NCBI RefSeq assembly: GCF_002117005.1
Contig: NZ_CP021023.1
Span: forward strand, 3,086,995-3,150,994
DNA: 64,000 nt
From: Sedimentisphaera salicampi
GTDB taxonomy: Bacteria; Planctomycetota; Phycisphaerae; Sedimentisphaerales; Sedimentisphaeraceae
Reading direction: 5' to 3'
Shown here: one piece after another, positions 17,726 through 28,035 of the stretch
How positions within the stretch are numbered: position 1 is the first letter of the stretch
Layout of the letters: each line of letters starts with the position of its first letter
Position numbers and translations under genes: made by a program
The notes under the pieces: model-generated
The model's database searches: none
What the model was told of the DNA's origin: nothing
Seen by the model: the letters and a program-made list of their open reading frames with translations, nothing else

Positions 17726-19249
17726 ATGCATAGAAAGGCGTTGATTTTCTCAGCGGTTGCTCTTGGATTACTTTTTTCAGGCGGTTGCCGTAATAAGTTT
17801 TGGGATCCAACCCAGATAGGAAGGTTCAGGCCTGTTCCTGTACAGCATGTAATACTTGATTCTCTTGGGCTTGCCGAGGAAGAGCCTGAAAGGTTTGTTC
17901 AGCCCGAACCCCCCAAACCTGAGGATGTGGTAACTTATATGGACGATTATTCGCTTCATCCCGGAGATGTCGTGCGGGTAAATATATACGAGCTGCTTCA
18001 GGAAAACTCTCCTTACATTGAAGACTTAACCGTTTCAGAGAGCGGCAGAATCTCTATTCCCGAGATTGGTGTCGTGGAGGCGGAAGGTTACACAGAGCAC
18101 GAGCTTGAATCTGAGCTCAAGCAGATCTTGTCCCCGGATATATTAAAAACTCCTGTCGTGAAGGTCTCGCTTGTTTCTTCTGATTACAGGTCTTTCTCTA
18201 TCCTTGGAACCGGCCTTCTCTCGAATGTGGCAGGGGGGCGTTATCTTGTTCCAAGGGGCGGAGATTTCAGATTGCTTGATGCCCTTGCAACGGCAGGCGG
18301 ATGTAATGAGTTCAATGTTACGAATATCTACATTACACGCCAGCTTTCAGAAGATGAGATTGCTCAGCGTGCCGAGACACAGTACGCACCGCCGGGAGTA
18401 GAGATACCGGGAGTTTCATATCGTTCACGCAGGGAAAAGAAGGTGGAAGAGGAAGAAATAGACTTCCAAAAGGCCGAAGAAGAGCTCTTGAGGCTTATCG
18501 CTCCGGCCGAGCTGCCCGTGCTTTCATTCGCTGAGGGCGACGGCAGTTCTGAGAATATAGAATGGGTCTTCAAGAACGGCCGATGGGTGCCTGTGGAGAA
18601 GGATGCTTCAGGTGAAGAAAAGGAAACTGAAGTGGTCGTTGGTGAACAGCAGGAGCAAACTGATACGCAATCTCAGGACCAGCAGCAGACAGAATCGGAC
18701 GAAAGCGTTCGGGATTCACTCCCTGAAGGGTATGTTGAAGATCAGGAGAATCCTGTGAGATATATGGTGCGGGTTATTGAAGTCCCTTGGAAGGCTCTTC
18801 GCAAAGGAGACCCGCGATACAATATCGTGATAAAGCCGGGCGATGTGATCACAGTGCCTTCAGACAGGATCGGCGAATGCGTTGTTATGGGAAATGTTAA
18901 TCAGCCAGGATACATTACTCTCAGCGGAAGGCCTATGACGCTTATGCAGGCTGTAGCTGCTGCAGGCGGGCTTGGACAGCTTGCAGAGCCGGAGAATGTC
19001 GAGGTTAGAAGGCGTATCGGCCAGGACCACGAAGAAATTGTTATGGTTAATCTCGATAAGATTGCAAGTGGCCAGCAGCCGGACTTCTACATCAAACGCG
19101 ATGATACGATTAACGTAGGTACAAGCGACGTTAGCTATTGGCTCTACGTGCTCAGAAATGCCTTCACTGCAAACTACGGCTTCAGCTTCGATTACAGCAG
19201 AATATACCGTACAGGTGAATATGATTACGATTACAATTACAACAGGTAA
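17726..19249 (+). CDS. Wza-type polysaccharide export lipoprotein
   Basis: A 507-aa outer-membrane polysaccharide export protein. It begins with a lipoprotein signal ending in the lipobox LFSGGC. The Poly_export domain starts near residue 75 (DYSLHPGDVVRVNIYELL, SESGRISIPEIGVVEAEG). SLBB-like blocks follow (ILGTGLLSNVAGGRYLVP; VVMGNVNQPGYITLSGRP). An acidic Gln/Glu-rich insert of about 100 residues separates them. The C-terminus ends in a Tyr-rich tail (YDYDYNYNR). Two ATGs occur in a row; AAAGG is 6 bases from the second (17726). It leads the operon with exosortase and the Wzc kinase, so it should form the export channel. Confidence 0.9.
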   Translation: MHRKALIFSAVALGLLFSGGCRNKFWDPTQIGRFRPVPVQHVILDSLGLAEEEPERFVQPEPPKPEDVVTYMDDYSLHPGDVVRVNIYELLQENSPYIEDLTVSESGRISIPEIGVVEAEGYTEHELESELKQILSPDILKTPVVKVSLVSSDYRSFSILGTGLLSNVAGGRYLVPRGGDFRLLDALATAGGCNEFNVTNIYITRQLSEDEIAQRAETQYAPPGVEIPGVSYRSRREKKVEEEEIDFQKAEEELLRLIAPAELPVLSFAEGDGSSENIEWVFKNGRWVPVEKDASGEEKETEVVVGEQQEQTDTQSQDQQQTESDESVRDSLPEGYVEDQENPVRYMVRVIEVPWKALRKGDPRYNIVIKPGDVITVPSDRIGECVVMGNVNQPGYITLSGRPMTLMQAVAAAGGLGQLAEPENVEVRRRIGQDHEEIVMVNLDKIASGQQPDFYIKRDDTINVGTSDVSYWLYVLRNAFTANYGFSFDYSRIYRTGEYDYDYNYNR

Positions 19250-19272
19250 TTTTAAGGCTGATTTTAAAACTG

Positions 19273-20214
19273 ATGACAGAAAAAGTTAAATACACATGGG
19301 CATCTTTGGGGAGCCTCTTTTATCTGAAGACGGCTGTCCTTGCTGTGCTTTTTGTTCTGCTTTTCTGGAACAATATTGAAGATATGGTTCGGGTATGGAT
19401 GAAGGACCCGAGCTGGTCTCATGGGTTTTTGATTCCGCTTTTCAGTTTATACCTGATCAATCAGAGAAAGGAAGAGCTGCTTTCCAAAAAGGCTTCGCCT
19501 TCTTTTATCGGTGTTTTGACGCTGGCTGCTATACTTACAGTATATATCTTCAATATAGTGCAAATAAGATACGCTTACGGCGAGCCTGTCCTTATGATAG
19601 CGGCATTAGGCGCTGTAGTTCTCGCTGTCTGCGGCTGGCGGATGATTTATCATCTATGGCTGCCTGTGGCTTTTTTGATCTTTGCTGTTCCGATCCCTAC
19701 GAGGCTTTACAGAGAGCTCACAATGCCGATGAGGATGATAGCCTCTCAGGTTACAACAGCTTTTCTCAATGCCATACCGGAAATAGATGCAACTGTCAGA
19801 GGTGTGATAATTGAGGTTACCTACAAAGGCGTGCCTCTTGAAACTGCTTTGAACGTGGCAGATGCCTGCAGCGGAATGAGGCTTATGATGGCCTTTCTTG
19901 CTCTCGGTGTGGCTATGGCCTATATTCACAGCAGACCGATATGGCAGAAAGCAACGCTCATTGCATCTATAATTCCGATCGCTATTTTGTGCAACATAAT
20001 CAGGGTAACAATAACAGCCTTCATATATATCTATATCGGGCAGCAGTATGCAAAGGGCATATACCACAATATGCTCGGTATGATGATGCTTCCGATAGCT
20101 CTTTTCTTCTACTGGCTCGTTGACTGGTTTATGAACAATCTCTTCGAACAGGAAGGTGAAGAACAAAAGCAAAAAGAAGATGATTCTCCCAAGGTAGTGA
20201 GGAGAAAGAGATGA
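19273..20214 (+). CDS. Exosortase (EpsH/Xrt family transmembrane transpeptidase)
   Basis: A 313-aa polytopic membrane protein with about eight hydrophobic segments. Exosortases cleave and sort proteins with C-terminal PEP-CTERM-type tails. The three conserved catalytic residues are all present: Cys199 in VADACSGMR, Arg244 in LCNIIRVT and His265 in GIYHNMLGMM. The N-terminal block WSHGFLIPLFSLYL is also typical. EpsI is encoded as a separate gene overlapping its stop by 4 bases, unlike XrtA proteins where EpsI is fused. The cytoplasmic tail is Lys/Glu-rich. Its substrates are not in the window. Confidence 0.93.
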   Translation: MTEKVKYTWASLGSLFYLKTAVLAVLFVLLFWNNIEDMVRVWMKDPSWSHGFLIPLFSLYLINQRKEELLSKKASPSFIGVLTLAAILTVYIFNIVQIRYAYGEPVLMIAALGAVVLAVCGWRMIYHLWLPVAFLIFAVPIPTRLYRELTMPMRMIASQVTTAFLNAIPEIDATVRGVIIEVTYKGVPLETALNVADACSGMRLMMAFLALGVAMAYIHSRPIWQKATLIASIIPIAILCNIIRVTITAFIYIYIGQQYAKGIYHNMLGMMMLPIALFFYWLVDWFMNNLFEQEGEEQKQKEDDSPKVVRRKR

Positions 20215-20948
20215 AGCTTAATAAATCAAATGTTGTATTTCTGCTTCTTGTAATTATCCTCGGCGGATTGGCCGCAGGAAAAAGGATTATAATAGACAAT
20301 CTCGGCATCTACCTTCAGAAACAGCCGATTGAGCTGAAAAATTCTCTTGACGAGCTGAACATTGATGGTAAAAAAGGGTATGTTGTTCGTAAGAAAAGAA
20401 AAATTGAAAACAAAGAAATTGAAAAAGAGCTCGGTACTACAGATTACATTATCTGGGAAATTGAGAATACTGAGGCACCTTCAGATTCTCCTACGAAATT
20501 TTGCTCGCTTTTTATCACTTATTACACAGGAATTAACGATCGGATACCTCATGTGCCGGAGGAATGCTATTTCGGTGCAGGGAATGTGGTTAAAGGTTAC
20601 CGTGAAGGACAATTGAATTTACTCTCATCAGACCAGCAGAATACCAGCCAGAGCTACAGAATGGTTGAATTTGTCAGCAAGGCAGACAGCATCTGGCGGG
20701 GCTCAAAACCGTTTTACGTGTGCTATCTGCTGAAGGTAAACGGGGAATTTGCATCTAACAGAACTGAGGCGAGAAATATAATGGCCACGAATTTATTTGG
20801 TAAATACTCATACTTTGCTAAGATAGAGTGGCGATTTAACGGGAAAAGCTCTCATCCAACAAAAAGCGAGATAGATAAGGCTTCTCAAGGCCTGATGAGC
20901 TTTGTTGTAGAGGAGCTTGATAAGAACCACTGGCCCGATTTGGATTGA
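20211..20948 (+). CDS. EpsI-family exosortase-associated protein (DUF3485-like)
   Basis: A 245-aa protein with one N-terminal membrane anchor (about residues 8-24) and a periplasmic domain. The signature is the stretch FITYYTGINDRIPHVPEECY followed by FGAG, which matches the Y-x-x-x-R-x-x-H-x-P-E-x-C pattern of EpsI. EpsI proteins accompany exosortases and are needed for exopolysaccharide production, though their chemistry is not settled. The start ATG overlaps the exosortase stop (ATGA), so translation is coupled. The middle region is more divergent than in proteobacterial EpsI. Confidence 0.85.
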   Translation: MKLNKSNVVFLLLVIILGGLAAGKRIIIDNLGIYLQKQPIELKNSLDELNIDGKKGYVVRKKRKIENKEIEKELGTTDYIIWEIENTEAPSDSPTKFCSLFITYYTGINDRIPHVPEECYFGAGNVVKGYREGQLNLLSSDQQNTSQSYRMVEFVSKADSIWRGSKPFYVCYLLKVNGEFASNRTEARNIMATNLFGKYSYFAKIEWRFNGKSSHPTKSEIDKASQGLMSFVVEELDKNHWPDLD

Positions 20949-20969
20949 TTATTTCATTCAGGGATTGAT

Positions 20970-23900
20970 ATGGCAAAGAAAAAGAAAAAAATAAGATTAA
21001 ATATTAAGGTAGCAATTGCCGGTTTGCTGCTGCTTGGCGTAATTGGTGCCGGTACGTTTTATCTTTGGTATAAAAGCGGAAGAGACCCTCAAAAGTTTAT
21101 TGTTGAGGCTCAGACTGCGCTCGAAAATAAACAGTATAAGCAGGCTGAAGAACTATACGGTAAGGCCTATCATTTCTCAGAAGGGCTGGACAAAGTAGAT
21201 ATACTCTTCAAGCTCGCAGAGATTGCTATGATTGAAGACCCGGGCGACCCCGCCGCGGGGATTGAACCGAAAGAGCCGAAATGGCGAAAGGCTCTTGGCA
21301 TCTTTGATAAAATTGCAGCTACTGACCCAAAGAATATCGAAGCACGCCTTAAAATGCTCGATTTCAGCTATGAACTTGCCGATATGGGAAGGGCCAATTC
21401 TTGGAATGAAGTAAAGGAAATCTCAGACGAGCTTCTCTTGCTATATGATGAGAAAAATATGGAGCCGGACCCATTCGTAGTGCTCGCACGAGGCAGGGCA
21501 TCTCTTGAGATTGCAAAATCTGGAAGCGCAACTGATACCCAGAAAGAAGTGGATGATGCCAAGAAGTTTATGAATATGCTTCTAAAGCTTGAGCCGAATA
21601 ATTTCGATGCATTCTGGCATCTCGCCCACGCAGAGCTGCTCCAGGGGGAAATTGAAGATAATGCCGGCATTATCGGCGCACGAGAAGACAGCGTGAAAAG
21701 GGCTGAGGCAATCATACAGGAATCTATCGATAAAAATCCCGAGATGGCCGAGCCGTATGTGAATATGCTCAAGCTCAAAATACTTGAGAGCAGATCAGGG
21801 AAAACTTCTGCGGATGTAAAGGCAACCATTGAAGAGCAGTATCAGAAGGTGAAAGAAAAATTCCCTGATAATGCTGAGATAGATTACGTTATGGCCGGCT
21901 TCTATTATAAAAACCCGCTTGATATAGATAAGGCCGTAAAGCTTATTAACGATGCTGTTGAGAAAGAGCCGGAAGATTACGATTATGTGTTCCGTGCCTC
22001 TATGATTAACTATATGAAATACTGCCTTTCCGGCGAGAAAGTGAAATGGGTAGATGAGGCGATTCGGTTGGCGAAATCTGCCTTGGAGCTTCCAGAGGCT
22101 CAGCACACAACAGGCCCGAAAGAAGCCCGCAACAACAACAATATTCTTGTTTTGAACAACCTTCTCGCTAATTATTATTCTGAAAAGGCAAGGCATACCG
22201 AAGGCGAAAAGAGAGAAAATCTTCTCGCATCTCTGGAAGAGGCAACCAAAAACATTAAAGAAATTGTAATGGTTGAGGAAAACCCAATCCTTATTAAATG
22301 GAGGGGTATGCTTGAATACCTCAGTGGAGAGCAGGAGAAGGGACTTCGCAAACTCGTTAAAGCTCAGGATAAATTCGACGCTCAAAACAGTCCTGATGCT
22401 CAGCTCTGTTATTTTATTTCGCGTATCCTCAAAAGCGAAAGCGTTATCGGTGCAAGGCAGAAGTATCTCGGGAAGGCTATAGAAAACAATATTGTTTTTG
22501 AGGGCAGGCCTGAGGCTGTGCTCGATTATTCAGAAATTCTCCTCCAGCTCCGCTCTCCGGATAATGCGATATCGCTTGTGCAGAGGTATGAGCAGGTAAT
22601 GGGTGAGAACGAGAGAAGCAATGAGCTGCTTATCGAGGCTTATATTCAGGCTAATCTCTTCGACAAGGCAGAAAAGCAGATTGAGGCTTATGGGCCTGAA
22701 TCCCTGAAGGCCCTAAATTATAAGCTTGAGATAGCAGGCCAGAGGGCTTCTCAGCTGCTCCAGCTAAGAGCAAGGCAGCAGCTCTACAATGAGCCGAACG
22801 CCCAGAATAAGATAAGCCGTTTGAGCGAGGATATAAGAGAGATTCGCCTCAAGAGGCTAAAGCTCCTGCGTCAAATATTTAACAAGTATCCTGAGTCCCT
22901 GAAAGATTACAGCGGAATTTCAGAAATACTGGTAGATGTCCTTCAGGAAGGATATAAGCCCAAGGCGATTGAGTTCAATCAGGATTTCCTTGCAAAGTAT
23001 CCTGATAATCCTACAGCTCGCCTTATGAAAAAGAGGCTCAGTAAGCCTGACCCGCTGGTTGTAGACAAAGAAGAACTTAGAGAGTTTCAGGCTGAGATTC
23101 TTTCAGATACTGATATGCCTGAGCTCGAGAAGCAGCTCAGTATTGGAAGAGTTTTCCTCAAAGGCCAGGACTACGAGAATGCCTACGGGTATTACGAGAA
23201 GGCCCTTGAGTTAGACCCTGACAATGAAGCGGCAGTTTCTTCGCTTTTCGATATGGCGATTGCCGAGGAAGATTACGAGCGTGCGAAAGGCTATATGGAA
23301 ACTGCGGTTGAAATGGACATCGACGGCTGCGGCGGACAGTTCTTTGCCGGACGTTTAGCCCTGAAGAAAGAAAATTACGAAAAAGCGCTCGACTGCTTTA
23401 ATGAGTGCATTGAGATTAAGCCGATCTTCCCGTCTGCCTATTTGAATCTCAGTATTATATATAATGAGATGAACAAGATGGATCGGGCTGTTGAAAATGC
23501 CCGCAAGGCAGCGGAGTTTTCACCTAAAGACAGCAATATTTCGCTAAATTATGCGATGGTGCTATACAAACGTAATGAGCGGCTCGGCAGCGATGTTACA
23601 GACCAGCAGAAAAAGCAGGCTCAGGATGCTATATTAAGAGCTATCAGGGTGAATCCATCGAATATAGAGCTTCAGAGCGTATATGCTGAATATATTGCAG
23701 ATACAAAGCCTGGAAGTGCTCTTGCTATGCGCCAGACTATCTTTAAGTCTAACCCCACTAAGAAAAATGCTCTTCTTCTAGCAAGGATGGCCTTGAAGAA
23801 TGCTGACGATGCGTTTAACTCTCCGAAAAAAGAGGCTATGTACAGAATAGCAGAAGACGCATACAACAATGCCCTTTCTATCTCCCCGGGAGACCCTGAA

Positions 23901-25715
23901 GTTCTTGATGCCTATGCAGATTTCTACAGAATCTCCGGGCAGGAAGATAAGATTTCCCAGCTCCTAGGAGACAGGAAAGAGGTGCTCTGGAAATCATACT
24001 ACCGACGCTCTCAGTTTGACAAGGCAAAAGAAACTCTCCTTGAGCTGAGGGAGAAAGACCCGGACAATAAAGACTATGTTCTTGGTCTGCTGGGAGTTTC
24101 AATTAAACTCTTTGATAAAGAAAACGTAGAAAAGTATTCCAAAGAACTGCTTCAACTTGAAGACACTCTTGCTAACAGAATACTCAGGGTTAAGTCTTTC
24201 GTGGAAATAGGCGCTGTTGAAGACGTTGAGAACGACCTGCAGAAGCTTATTGAGAATAATCCGGACAATTCTGAGCTTCGTCTGCTTTCAGCTACCGTAG
24301 CCCTAAGAAAGGGTGAATTCGACAGAGCTGAAGAGATTGCAGGGAAAATTCTTGATAAAAACAGCAAAAATGCCACTGCTTGGCGAATCAAAGGCAAGGC
24401 AAATTATCTAAGCGCAGATTATCAAAAGGCTCTTGATGATTTCAAAGAGTGCAAGTCTATTAAAGATGACAGCCTTATAAGAATCGATATCGCAAGGGCT
24501 TACGACAGGCTCGGCAGATATGAGCCTGCCATTTCTGAGCTAAACAGCGCTGTGGAGGATGAGAGTACGCCTCTTGTAGCATTGAGGCTGCTTGAAGAGA
24601 TCTACTGGCGTGCTAAAAAGTTTGCCCCCCTCAGGGATTATTACAACCTGATGATAAAACGCTTTCCCGAAAAGTCTTACTGGCAGCGCCGTCTTGGCGA
24701 TATGGAAACAAAGCTCGAAAATTACAGGGCAGCAGAAGATGCGTACAAAGCTGCTTGGGACAAGGCGCTGAATTCAGGCGAAGATGATCCTGCATCAATA
24801 CTTGGTTATGCAAACACTCTTCTCGAACAGGGCAAGAATTCTCAGGTGCTCTCAATGCTCTCCAAGTATGTTGATTCTCCGTACAAGGTGGCTGTATTTA
24901 CCCTGATGGGGCAGACAAGACACAGCATGGGCAATGAAGAAAATGCAATGGAAGATTTTCACGTTGCCATGAAAAGCGCAGGGATAGATTTGCAGAAGAT
25001 CAAGTTCGTTATCCAGAGAATGGTTGACAGCTACGACAAGCAAAGTGCATACGAGATAGTAACAAGTTACGCTGAGAAGGGCGAAAAAACTGTTAATAAG
25101 TACTTGTGCCTCTTTCAGGTGAATTTTGAGTTTGCTAATTACAATAAAGCCATCAGCTACGTTGATGATGCTATTTCACAAATTTCAAAGGAAAATATAC
25201 TTCATCGGCAGTTTAACATACTCAAAGCAAATACTCTGCTCTATGCTTATAAGAAAATCCCGGACAGAGACTACACCGAAAGAGCTGCGCAGATTTATGA
25301 AGAGCTTCTCAAGCAGACCCCTGGCGACACTAACGTGCTGAACAATCTGGCTTATCTGCTTGCAGAGAGTGATTATGACCTTGAGAGGGCTGAGCAGGTG
25401 GCAGCAAAGGCCTATCAAAATTCCCCCGATAACGGGCTGGTACTTGATACTTACGGTTATACGCTCATAAAGAACCGTAAATACGAGAAGGCCGAATCGC
25501 TCCTTTCAAGAGCTATTCAAAAAATGGAGCTGAGCTCTACAAGCGCGCCTTCTGAGGTGTATGAGCATTACGGCCTTGCTCTGGAAAGACTGAATAAGCC
25601 TGAGGAAGCAAAAGCGGCATATGAAAGAGCATTGAAAACAGATGAAAATCTTCCAAAAGAAACTCAAGATAAGCTTAAAGAAAAAATTTCAAGGCTTTCC
25701 AAGAGAATTTTTTAG
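20970..25715 (+). CDS. Giant membrane-anchored TPR protein
   Basis: A 1581-aa protein with one membrane segment (KVAIAGLLLLGVIGAGTFYL, about residues 10-29) after a Lys-rich start, then almost only tetratricopeptide-like helices to the C-terminus. Clear TPR units include YEKALDCFNECIEIKPIFP and DYENAYGYYEKALELDPDN. The topology suggests an N-in anchor with a very long periplasmic scaffold. Proteobacterial exosortase loci often encode a TPR protein called PrsT; this may be an enlarged analogue, but that is inference from position. The ribosome site AGGGA is 5 bases before ATG. There is no frameshift or internal stop. Confidence 0.88.
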   Translation: MAKKKKKIRLNIKVAIAGLLLLGVIGAGTFYLWYKSGRDPQKFIVEAQTALENKQYKQAEELYGKAYHFSEGLDKVDILFKLAEIAMIEDPGDPAAGIEPKEPKWRKALGIFDKIAATDPKNIEARLKMLDFSYELADMGRANSWNEVKEISDELLLLYDEKNMEPDPFVVLARGRASLEIAKSGSATDTQKEVDDAKKFMNMLLKLEPNNFDAFWHLAHAELLQGEIEDNAGIIGAREDSVKRAEAIIQESIDKNPEMAEPYVNMLKLKILESRSGKTSADVKATIEEQYQKVKEKFPDNAEIDYVMAGFYYKNPLDIDKAVKLINDAVEKEPEDYDYVFRASMINYMKYCLSGEKVKWVDEAIRLAKSALELPEAQHTTGPKEARNNNNILVLNNLLANYYSEKARHTEGEKRENLLASLEEATKNIKEIVMVEENPILIKWRGMLEYLSGEQEKGLRKLVKAQDKFDAQNSPDAQLCYFISRILKSESVIGARQKYLGKAIENNIVFEGRPEAVLDYSEILLQLRSPDNAISLVQRYEQVMGENERSNELLIEAYIQANLFDKAEKQIEAYGPESLKALNYKLEIAGQRASQLLQLRARQQLYNEPNAQNKISRLSEDIREIRLKRLKLLRQIFNKYPESLKDYSGISEILVDVLQEGYKPKAIEFNQDFLAKYPDNPTARLMKKRLSKPDPLVVDKEELREFQAEILSDTDMPELEKQLSIGRVFLKGQDYENAYGYYEKALELDPDNEAAVSSLFDMAIAEEDYERAKGYMETAVEMDIDGCGGQFFAGRLALKKENYEKALDCFNECIEIKPIFPSAYLNLSIIYNEMNKMDRAVENARKAAEFSPKDSNISLNYAMVLYKRNERLGSDVTDQQKKQAQDAILRAIRVNPSNIELQSVYAEYIADTKPGSALAMRQTIFKSNPTKKNALLLARMALKNADDAFNSPKKEAMYRIAEDAYNNALSISPGDPEVLDAYADFYRISGQEDKISQLLGDRKEVLWKSYYRRSQFDKAKETLLELREKDPDNKDYVLGLLGVSIKLFDKENVEKYSKELLQLEDTLANRILRVKSFVEIGAVEDVENDLQKLIENNPDNSELRLLSATVALRKGEFDRAEEIAGKILDKNSKNATAWRIKGKANYLSADYQKALDDFKECKSIKDDSLIRIDIARAYDRLGRYEPAISELNSAVEDESTPLVALRLLEEIYWRAKKFAPLRDYYNLMIKRFPEKSYWQRRLGDMETKLENYRAAEDAYKAAWDKALNSGEDDPASILGYANTLLEQGKNSQVLSMLSKYVDSPYKVAVFTLMGQTRHSMGNEENAMEDFHVAMKSAGIDLQKIKFVIQRMVDSYDKQSAYEIVTSYAEKGEKTVNKYLCLFQVNFEFANYNKAISYVDDAISQISKENILHRQFNILKANTLLYAYKKIPDRDYTERAAQIYEELLKQTPGDTNVLNNLAYLLAESDYDLERAEQVAAKAYQNSPDNGLVLDTYGYTLIKNRKYEKAESLLSRAIQKMELSSTSAPSEVYEHYGLALERLNKPEEAKAAYERALKTDENLPKETQDKLKEKISRLSKRIF

Positions 25716-25771
25716 CGGTTTTCAGAAGTCAATATTATATTCTTATAATAGGTTCTTAAGAGGATTATTAA

Positions 25772-28003
25772 GTGGTTAACGAATCTGAAATAACATCCAG
25801 GCTCCCAATGCAGGAGCCTCAGGCAGAGGGTATTCAGCTTACCCCGAAAGATATACTTACGATTATAAGAAGGCATCTCTTGCTGATTATCCTTCTTCCG
25901 ATTTTAGGAGCGGCTTTAGGTGTAGGTCTATATTTTGTTTTCGCAAAATATTCCCCGAAATACACATCTACCTCTGCTATCAGGGTATTGGAGCCGGAAA
26001 TCAGCGACCCGATGAAGCTCGCTGCGAGAATGTCTAACACAGACACCTACTACCAGTTCCGTCAGACGAAGGCTCGTTTCATCAAGCAGCAGGATATGCT
26101 TCAGAACCTTCTCGAAACTGATCAGGTGCGAAACACCCAGTGGTTCCGCCAGTTCGTGGCTGACGATGGGCGGCCTGATATTGCTGATGCTTTAGAAGCC
26201 CTTGAAGACAGTATAGGGGTTAATGTTGCAAGAGATAATTTTATTATCCAGATTAGTTTTTCTTCTAAAAACGCCCGAGAATCGAAGCTTATTCTCGATC
26301 AGCTTGTGGAGCTTTACACCAAATCTCAGCTTGAAAGAGAAACGCAGACCCAGCGTGATAAACTGGCTCAGGCGAAGGAAGAAGAGCGAAAGGTGCGTGC
26401 TGAAATCAGGGCGGCCGAGGCCTCGCTGAGGGATATACGCCAGTCAAACCCTACGCTTGCCGAATTCAGCGATACTGGAGATACCGGCAGCCAAAGGCAC
26501 AGCATCAAGGTTAAGCACGATTCTCTTGAGGTTCAGGTGATGGATCTTGAGGGGCAGATTAGTGAGATTGAATCACGAATTGCAACTCTTGAATCCAGAG
26601 CTCAGGGCGAGTTTGACGAGGTTGTACGTGAGCAGATGGAAAACGACCCGATCGCCATCTCTGCCCGCCAGCGAATACTTTACCTCAGGCCGGAGCTTGC
26701 AAGGCTCACTGCGAAGCTCGGCGAGAACCACCGCTCAGTCCGAAAGATGCGTGAGCAGCTTCGTATGGCAGAATCAGAACTCAACAGCAGGCAGAATTTT
26801 ATCGCTGAGCTCAACAGACAGTCGCAGCTCCAGCAGGCCGAAGACCAGCGTGCTTTCCTTGTGAGCCAGCTTGAGAATTACCGTGCCCAGCTTCAGGATG
26901 CTCTTCTCAAACAGAAAGAGCTTGATGAGTTGAGAGCGGAATACGAATCTTTTGTGGAGATTCGTGAAAGAGGCCGTGAGAGGCTCGAGAAGCTTATCGA
27001 TCACATCCAGAGCCTCAATATGCTTGTTAGGGACCCCAAGGTTTCTAAGCTTGAGCCTTTGGGAGAGGCTATTTTACCGCTGCAAAAGAGCTTCCCTGAC
27101 CTTAAGCTTTTCGTACCTGCGGGTATTGTCCTTGGCGGCTTTATAGCAGTAGTTTTCGCCTTCATACGTGAATTGGCAAATGATAAGCTCAGAACGCCTC
27201 AGGATGTTTCAAAAGCTGTAGATATACCCGTTCTCGGTGTGATATACAACAGCAAAGAAGATGATGATGTTGAGGATATCCAGCCTGAACGAGTAGTGAA
27301 TGAGGCACCGAATTCCGTTACCGGTGAGGCATATCGCCAGCTTAAGTCTAATGTAAAACTCTCAGGAGCTTTGGGTTATGGTCAGGTGCTGATGATAACC
27401 AGCGCAAATCCGCAAGAGGGCAAGTCCACAGTGGCATCCAATCTCTCTGTCAGTCTTGCTGCTGAGCAGAATAAGGTTCTGCTGATTGATGCAAACTTCC
27501 GCAGGCCTGCCTTCAGCATATATACCTCTCAGTCGGGTGAATCGGAAGAGAATCAGATGATTTCTGGTCTCAGTGAAGTTCTTGCGGGCGATAAATCCAC
27601 CGAGGATGTTATTGTTTCAGGTCAAGTTGCAAACTTAGACATAATGGCTTGCGGCGAGCTTCCGGAAATGCCTTCTGAGATGCTTTCAGGACGTTCAATG
27701 CACAAATTCCTCACCGATGTAAAAGGTAAGTATGATTTTGTGGTTATTGATGCTCCGCCTGTAATTATGAGTGAAGCTAAGAGTTTAAGTGCTATGGCAG
27801 ATTCAACTCTCGTTGTCTTCAACGCTCAGATGACTAAGCGGGGCGTTGCGCAAAGAACGGTGCGTGAGCTTGATGTGGTCAATGCTAATGTGATAGGCTG
27901 TTCGCTTGTTTCTGCCAAAGCCCTCAAAGGCGGCTACTTCAACCAGTATCTCAAAACTTACAAGGATTATATAGAATCGATGCCTGAAACTAAGGCTTCT
28001 TGA
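25772..28003 (+). CDS. Wzc-type polysaccharide co-polymerase / BY-kinase
   Basis: A 743-aa inner-membrane chain-length regulator fused to a bacterial tyrosine kinase. The N-terminal Wzz domain has a first membrane helix near residues 37-58, a long coiled-coil periplasmic region (about 180-430) and a second helix near 445-468. The kinase part has Walker A TSANPQEGKST, Walker A' VLLIDANFRRPAF and Walker B FVVIDAPPV. The C-terminal tail has four tyrosines (YFNQYLKTYKDY), the usual autophosphorylation cluster. The start is GTG with AGAGGA upstream. Together with the Wza protein it forms a trans-envelope export machine. Confidence 0.93.
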   Translation: MVNESEITSRLPMQEPQAEGIQLTPKDILTIIRRHLLLIILLPILGAALGVGLYFVFAKYSPKYTSTSAIRVLEPEISDPMKLAARMSNTDTYYQFRQTKARFIKQQDMLQNLLETDQVRNTQWFRQFVADDGRPDIADALEALEDSIGVNVARDNFIIQISFSSKNARESKLILDQLVELYTKSQLERETQTQRDKLAQAKEEERKVRAEIRAAEASLRDIRQSNPTLAEFSDTGDTGSQRHSIKVKHDSLEVQVMDLEGQISEIESRIATLESRAQGEFDEVVREQMENDPIAISARQRILYLRPELARLTAKLGENHRSVRKMREQLRMAESELNSRQNFIAELNRQSQLQQAEDQRAFLVSQLENYRAQLQDALLKQKELDELRAEYESFVEIRERGRERLEKLIDHIQSLNMLVRDPKVSKLEPLGEAILPLQKSFPDLKLFVPAGIVLGGFIAVVFAFIRELANDKLRTPQDVSKAVDIPVLGVIYNSKEDDDVEDIQPERVVNEAPNSVTGEAYRQLKSNVKLSGALGYGQVLMITSANPQEGKSTVASNLSVSLAAEQNKVLLIDANFRRPAFSIYTSQSGESEENQMISGLSEVLAGDKSTEDVIVSGQVANLDIMACGELPEMPSEMLSGRSMHKFLTDVKGKYDFVVIDAPPVIMSEAKSLSAMADSTLVVFNAQMTKRGVAQRTVRELDVVNANVIGCSLVSAKALKGGYFNQYLKTYKDYIESMPETKAS

Positions 28004-28035
28004 AAGAGAGTTTAGTTGGATAAATGGAAATTAAT